The notes below the pieces were generated by a model. It had not been told where the DNA came from. It saw only the letters and a program-made list of their open reading frames with translations, and did not search any database. A stretch of DNA of 46,167 bases, from positions 1 to 46,167 of the forward strand of contig NZ_VULX01000020.1 in NCBI RefSeq assembly GCF_009696465.1, given 5' to 3'. Positions 43,148-46,167 of this stretch are shown in pieces. Position 1 is the first letter of the stretch. Each line of letters begins with the position of its first letter. The position numbers and the translations under genes were made by a program. The stretch comes from Inconstantimicrobium porci (GTDB taxonomy: Bacteria > Bacillota > Clostridia > Clostridiales > Clostridiaceae).

Positions 43148-43522
43148 ATGAGTAGAAGTATTATTTTGCCAATTAAGCCTGAGTATACAGAGAAGATTCT
43201 TAAAGGAACTAAAAAATATGAATTCAGGAAAAGAGCATGCAGGGAAAAGATAGATAAGATATATATATATGAGACTGCACCAGTAAAGAAAGTTGTGGCA
43301 GAAGTTTCTGTGGATGAGATTATTAAAGGCAGTCCTCAATATATATGGAATATCTGTAGTAAGTATGGCGGTATAAATAAGCAGAAATATGACCAGTATT
43401 TTAATGATTCACCTAACGCTGCAGCATATAAGCTTGGCTGTGTTAAGAAATATGAAAAGCCAAAAGAACTAAGTGATTTCGGTGTTGATTATGTTCCGCA
43501 ATCATTTGTTTATGTAGTATAG
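43148..43522 (+). CDS. ASCH-domain protein
   Basis: A 124-aa small protein: LPIKPEYTEKILKGTKKYEF RKRACRE region, then KIYIYETAPVKKVVAEVSVD and KYEKPKELSDFGVDYVPQSF. The early Kxx..I..G.KxxEfR and the YxTxPVKKVVxE strand are the hallmarks of ASCH (PUA-like) domains, thought to bind RNA or modified nucleotides. AAAGGA before ATG 43148. The GNAT-ASCH pairing suggests a joint role, perhaps in RNA modification or regulation (inference). Confidence 0.78.
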   Translation: MSRSIILPIKPEYTEKILKGTKKYEFRKRACREKIDKIYIYETAPVKKVVAEVSVDEIIKGSPQYIWNICSKYGGINKQKYDQYFNDSPNAAAYKLGCVKKYEKPKELSDFGVDYVPQSFVYVV

Positions 43523-43532
43523 ATATATTCTT

Positions 43533-43576
43533 AATATCTTCAGTCAGTAAAAGATGATTGAAGATTTTCCTAATAT
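43533..43576 (+). terminator. Possible terminator after the ASCH gene
   Basis: ATCTTCA, TCA and TGA, TGAAGAT arms around an 8-base loop, followed by TTTTCC. Confidence 0.55.
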
Positions 43577-43707
43577 AGAGGTTGTGTACAATATATAGAA
43601 AGTTTGACATTAACCAATGCTAAACTGATAAAATCGCAAATGAGTTGTATATGGATTTTATTATATAAATGTTATAATAAAAGTATTGATAAAGAGAGGT
43701 GGTTTTT

Positions 43708-43743
43708 GTGAAGCTTTGCATTGCACTAACTGGAATAGTTTAA
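43708..43743 (+). CDS. Possible 11-aa leader peptide of the acetyltransferase gene
   Basis: GTG start with AGAGAGGTGG 5 bp upstream encodes MKLCIALTGIV and stops at TAA 43741-43743, 35 bp before the acetyltransferase ATG. A TATAAT lies at 43673-43678. A short translated ORF with a better ribosome site than most full genes here, directly upstream of a Vat/CatB-type resistance-like gene, is the layout of ribosome-stalling attenuators. Confidence 0.45.
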   Translation: MKLCIALTGIV

Positions 43744-43778
43744 GTAATGATTTTGTTTATAATTTAGGAGGATTTAAA

Positions 43779-44408
43779 ATGACTATTCCAGAGAAAAAGA
43801 TATACCCACGTAGTAACGATAAGGAAACAGTATATTTAAAAAATGTAATTAAGAATCCAAGCATAAGTGTTGGTGATTATACAATATACAACGATTTTGT
43901 TAATGATCCAGTAAATTTTGAGAAGAATAATGTTCTATATCATTATCCAATAAATCATGATAAACTTATCATCGGAAAGTTTTGCTCAATAGCCTGTGGA
44001 GCACGTTTCATCTTTAACTGTGCAAACCATACGTTGAATTCATTATCAACATACACTTTTCCTTTATTTTTTGAAGAGTGGGATTTGAATGTAAAAGATA
44101 TATCATCAGCCTGGGACAACAAAGGTGACATAACTATTGGAAATGATGTGTGGATTGGCTATGAAGCAGTCATCATGTCAGGCGTTACTATTGGTGATGG
44201 AGCAATTATTGGAACTCGTGCGCTTGTAACAAAAGATGTACCTCCATATACAATTGTAGGAGGGGTTCCTGCTAAACCTATTAGAAAGCGTTTTGATGAT
44301 AAGACTATAGAAAAGCTCCTGCAGATTAAATGGTGGGACTGGCCAAAAGAAAAGATAGAAAAGAATATTAAAGCAATACAGTCAGGATGTATAGAAGAGC
44401 TTAGATAA
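43779..44408 (+). CDS. Vat/CatB-type (xenobiotic) acetyltransferase
   Basis: A 209-aa left-handed beta-helix (hexapeptide repeat) acetyltransferase. YHYPINHDKLIIGKFCSIAC (first repeats, near 60-80), FNCANHTLNSLSTYTFPLFF with the catalytic His, ITIGNDVWIGYEAVIMSGVT, IGDGAIIGTRALVTKDVPPY and TIVGGVPAKPIRKRFD at the C-terminus. This is the Vat (streptogramin A) and CatB (chloramphenicol) group, and resistance enzymes cannot be told from relatives acting on other acceptors without tests. Start at 43779 is fixed by AGGAGG 7 bp upstream; the longer frame from 43686 has no good site. Terminator directly after. Confidence 0.88.
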   Translation: MTIPEKKIYPRSNDKETVYLKNVIKNPSISVGDYTIYNDFVNDPVNFEKNNVLYHYPINHDKLIIGKFCSIACGARFIFNCANHTLNSLSTYTFPLFFEEWDLNVKDISSAWDNKGDITIGNDVWIGYEAVIMSGVTIGDGAIIGTRALVTKDVPPYTIVGGVPAKPIRKRFDDKTIEKLLQIKWWDWPKEKIEKNIKAIQSGCIEELR

Positions 44409-44450
44409 AAAATCCCCATGAAGGCTACATGTTTTCATGGGGATTTTTTT
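44408..44450 (+). terminator. Terminator after the acetyltransferase gene
   Basis: AATCCCCATGAA and TTCATGGGGATT form a 12-bp perfect stem followed by TTTTTT. Confidence 0.9.
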
Positions 44451-44615
44451 CATCTTTCATTTTTTATCTGTTCCAGAGTAAAACCAGCACTTTATTAGTT
44501 TATTTTACCATATTATCATGATGTGGAAGGTGCTGAACTAAAAAAGTTTGCTTAGTAGGCGGTAGGAGTCGTTTATTCTTTTATGAGCATTGTACAGGCT
44601 TTTTGATTTTTATAT

Positions 44616-45045
44616 GGACATGGTTCTGGCAATTATATGTCTAAGGTGCTTGGAGAGAAAAAGAGAAATGAAGCAGAGAACATGGCGAGTCTGGGATTGG
44701 TTTTCTCATTATGTACTGGATTTATAATTGCTGTGCTTACTTTTGTTTTGCAGATCAGGCTGCTGTGCTTTTAGGTGGTAATGATATTATAAAAAATGAC
44801 ATCGTATCATATCTGAGAATGATAGCTCTTGGTATTCCATTTATTATGGCTGGTCTTACAATTAACAATCAGTTCCGTTTCCAGGGGAATGCTCTTTATG
44901 GCATGATGGGTATAGTTTTAGGTGGAGTTTTAAATATCATTCTTGATCCTGTATTCATTTTTGTCTTTAATCTTGGAGTCATGGGAGCAGGTCTTTCTAC
45001 ATCATTAAGCCAGTTTATAAGCTTTATATTTCTTTATTATCTTGA
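44616..45045 (+). pseudogene. MATE-family efflux pump, internal remnant
   Basis: From 44616: GHGSGNYMSKVLGEKKRNEA, then a helix GLVFSLCTGFIIAVLTFVLQ, then a frame change near 44755 to AAVLLGGNDIIKNDIVSYLR, GIPFIMAGLTINNQFRFQGN, VLNIILDPVFIFVFNLGVMG and AGLSTSLSQFISF. This is the middle of a MATE multidrug/Na+ antiporter (the NNxxRxQGN and NIxLDPxFIF motifs are diagnostic). Frameshifted, with both ends missing: inactive. Confidence 0.8.
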
Positions 45046-45408
45046 AAATGGTGACGATAAACCAGAAGATACATTATATAAAGCAATAAAGCATAACTGT
45101 ATGCACATGCAGGAAAACAGGGCTATGTGGCTTGATGAACCTGACATTATGGAAATCTTAAACCGCAGGAAGTCAGAACAGGTTAACAGCGAAAGAGCAA
45201 AGTTTAAAAGTGTCATCGAAAAGATGAACGATTACTGGATTAAGAACAAGATAATCATGTCTATGGATAAGGACAAACTAGTATCACTGTTCCTGATAGC
45301 AAAGACTATGTACATCAACAAGGAGTGTTGCAGCAATGACGATGATTTTGACGAAATCTTTGAAGATTTTATAGTTAACTGTATAAGGAAGTTAAAGAGT
45401 TCAGGTTT
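45046..45408 (+). pseudogene. Unrecognised coding fragment fused to the MATE remnant
   Basis: The frame of the MATE remnant continues without a stop into ENGDDKPEDTLYKAIKHNCM, AMWLDEPDIMEILNRRKSEQ, AKFKSVIEKMNDYWIKNKII and CCSNDDDFDEIFEDFIVNCI. It is charged and helical, unlike a membrane transporter. It looks like the C-terminal part of another gene joined by deletion. Family unknown. Confidence 0.35.
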
Positions 45409-45840
45409 TCTAAGGGGGAATTCTTCCAATTTTGCAATTCTGAAACTGTATCAAGAAATGGTAAGTATAACAATAAACAACGATATATCTGTAAATCTTG
45501 TAAAAAGACTCTCACTGACTTCACCAACTCTGCAACGTATAAGAGCAGAAAATCACTGGATAAATGGCTCAAATATGCGAAGTGTATGCTAAATGGGTAT
45601 TCCATTAGAAAAAGTGCAAAAGTAGTTGATATAAATATAGCGACAAGTTTCTATTGGAGACATAAAATTCTTAACTGTATAAGTACCTTCTTGGGTGTAG
45701 GCTCAGTTGATGGGGTTATCGAAGCAGATGAAGTATTCTTTGCTGAGAGTTTTAAAGGGACAAAGCCTTCTAAAATGCCAAGGAAAACGCATAAGAGAGG
45801 GAAACAGGTTAAGAAAAGAGGTATTTTTATACAAAGGTAA
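45409..45840 (+). pseudogene. IS1595-family transposase, N-terminal remnant
   Basis: The frame from 45409 reads FCNSETVSRNGKYNNKQRYI, CKSCKKTLTDFTNSATYKSR (zinc-ribbon CxxC and the TFTDFTN-like motif), KSLDKWLKYAKCMLNGYSIR, FYWRHKILNCISTFLGVGSV, then EADEVFFAESFKG (first catalytic Asp) and MPRKTHKRGKQVKKRGI. It ends in FIQR-stop where the family continues. Diagnostic of IS1595 (ISXO2-like). The 5' start and 3' half are missing. Confidence 0.82.
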
Positions 45841-46129
45841 TTGACTTCAAAGAAAGACAACCGATATATGTATAATTAATACATTCACATAATAAACAAG
45901 AATTAATTCACAACTTTCTTAAAAAGCGACTTAAATGGTGAATTTTCATTCACCATTTAAATTTGCATGACATTTCAACACTGTTTTAAAACATAGCCAA
46001 ATATTTTAATTATGAAAGTTTGAATTAAGCACAACAAAATATGGAGCTAGAATATAAATAGTACAAGTTAAAAGTGGATATTTCTCAAAAAGAGTTATAA
46101 TAAAAATATGATGAATTGGAGGAATTGAA
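45841..46129. other. Spacer with a perfect hairpin before the last IS
   Basis: TTAAATGGTGAA, loop TTTTCA, TTCACCATTTAA at 45931-45960 is a perfect 12-bp stem without a T-run. Upstream about 20 codons are open (HNKQELIHNFLKKRLKW). The end of the next IS3 element probably lies near 46070, but it cannot be fixed because the partner end is outside the window. Confidence 0.35.
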
Positions 46130-46167
46130 ATGAGTAAACAGTATGATAAGGAATTTAAGGAAAATGC
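46130..46167 (+). CDS. Start of an IS3-family transposase OrfA (runs off window)
   Basis: ATG 46130 with GGAGG (46118-46122) begins MSKQYDKEFKENA, a typical OrfA opening of IS3-group elements. Only 12 codons are in the window. TATAAT near 46096 may belong to its promoter. Confidence 0.6.
   Translation, partial: MSKQYDKEFKEN

Overview
The window is low-GC Firmicute DNA and most resembles Clostridium sensu stricto. Signs of this are strong GGAGG-type ribosome binding sites, AT-rich intergenic DNA, many hairpin-plus-T-run terminators, a clostridial enolase, a BceRSAB-type module and several clostridial housekeeping-type proteins. No rRNA, tRNA, CRISPR array or replication origin was recognised. 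The host chromosome is heavily interrupted by insertion-sequence (IS) remnants, nearly all internally deleted, and by truncated genes.

Layout. 1-2.6 kb: an IS1182-type transposase tail, an XRE regulator, a small unknown gene behind an operator-like promoter, and a 559-bp internally deleted IS3/IS150-type element. 3.0-5.5 kb: enolase and a ZIP metal transporter with a Fur-type box on its promoter. 5.7-8.0 kb: an AAA+ ATPase gene cut by an internally deleted IS66 element, a small zinc-ribbon membrane protein and a second IS66 remnant. 8.1-12.7 kb: a BceRSAB-like antimicrobial-peptide sensing and efflux module with a good BceR box. 12.7-15.1 kb: a structured RNA candidate, an alpha/beta hydrolase, a hemolysin III family protein and a peptide-deformylase-like protein.

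15.2-27.8 kb is an accessory island with the second 559-bp element (inverted) at its left edge and a deleted IS3 element at its right. Its left part holds conjugative-element debris of visibly higher GC. A consensus promoter then leads into a cyclic-di-GMP-I (GEMM) riboswitch candidate with a strong terminator and a small DNA-binding protein. Next comes a tight, co-directional operon: a WYL regulator, two dynamin-like GTPases, a glycine-zipper membrane protein, a 1102-aa HerA/DUF87-type ATPase carrying a Ser/Thr-rich plus hydrophobic insert, an HNH (WHH-like) nuclease of the polymorphic-toxin type, and a small probable immunity protein. Reading frames overlap or abut throughout, so this is a transferred unit. 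I do not recognise the combination as a named system. It is the best candidate here for an undescribed defence, abortive-infection or toxin-delivery system.

27.8-46.2 kb returns to chromosomal genes, many decayed: a flavodoxin-fold reductase, a deleted histidine kinase, a DUF554 protein, an L,D-transpeptidase, an N-truncated flavodoxin, an iron alcohol dehydrogenase, an ABC-ATPase scrap, a SUKH protein, a DXS-type synthase, MazG-like and AAA-ATPase scraps, a J-like/TPR protein, a PLD-family protein, a tail-anchored protein with an in-frame TAG, a second copy of the structured RNA, a GNAT/ASCH pair, a Vat/CatB-type acetyltransferase behind a possible leader peptide, a MATE remnant, an IS1595 remnant and the start of another IS3 element.
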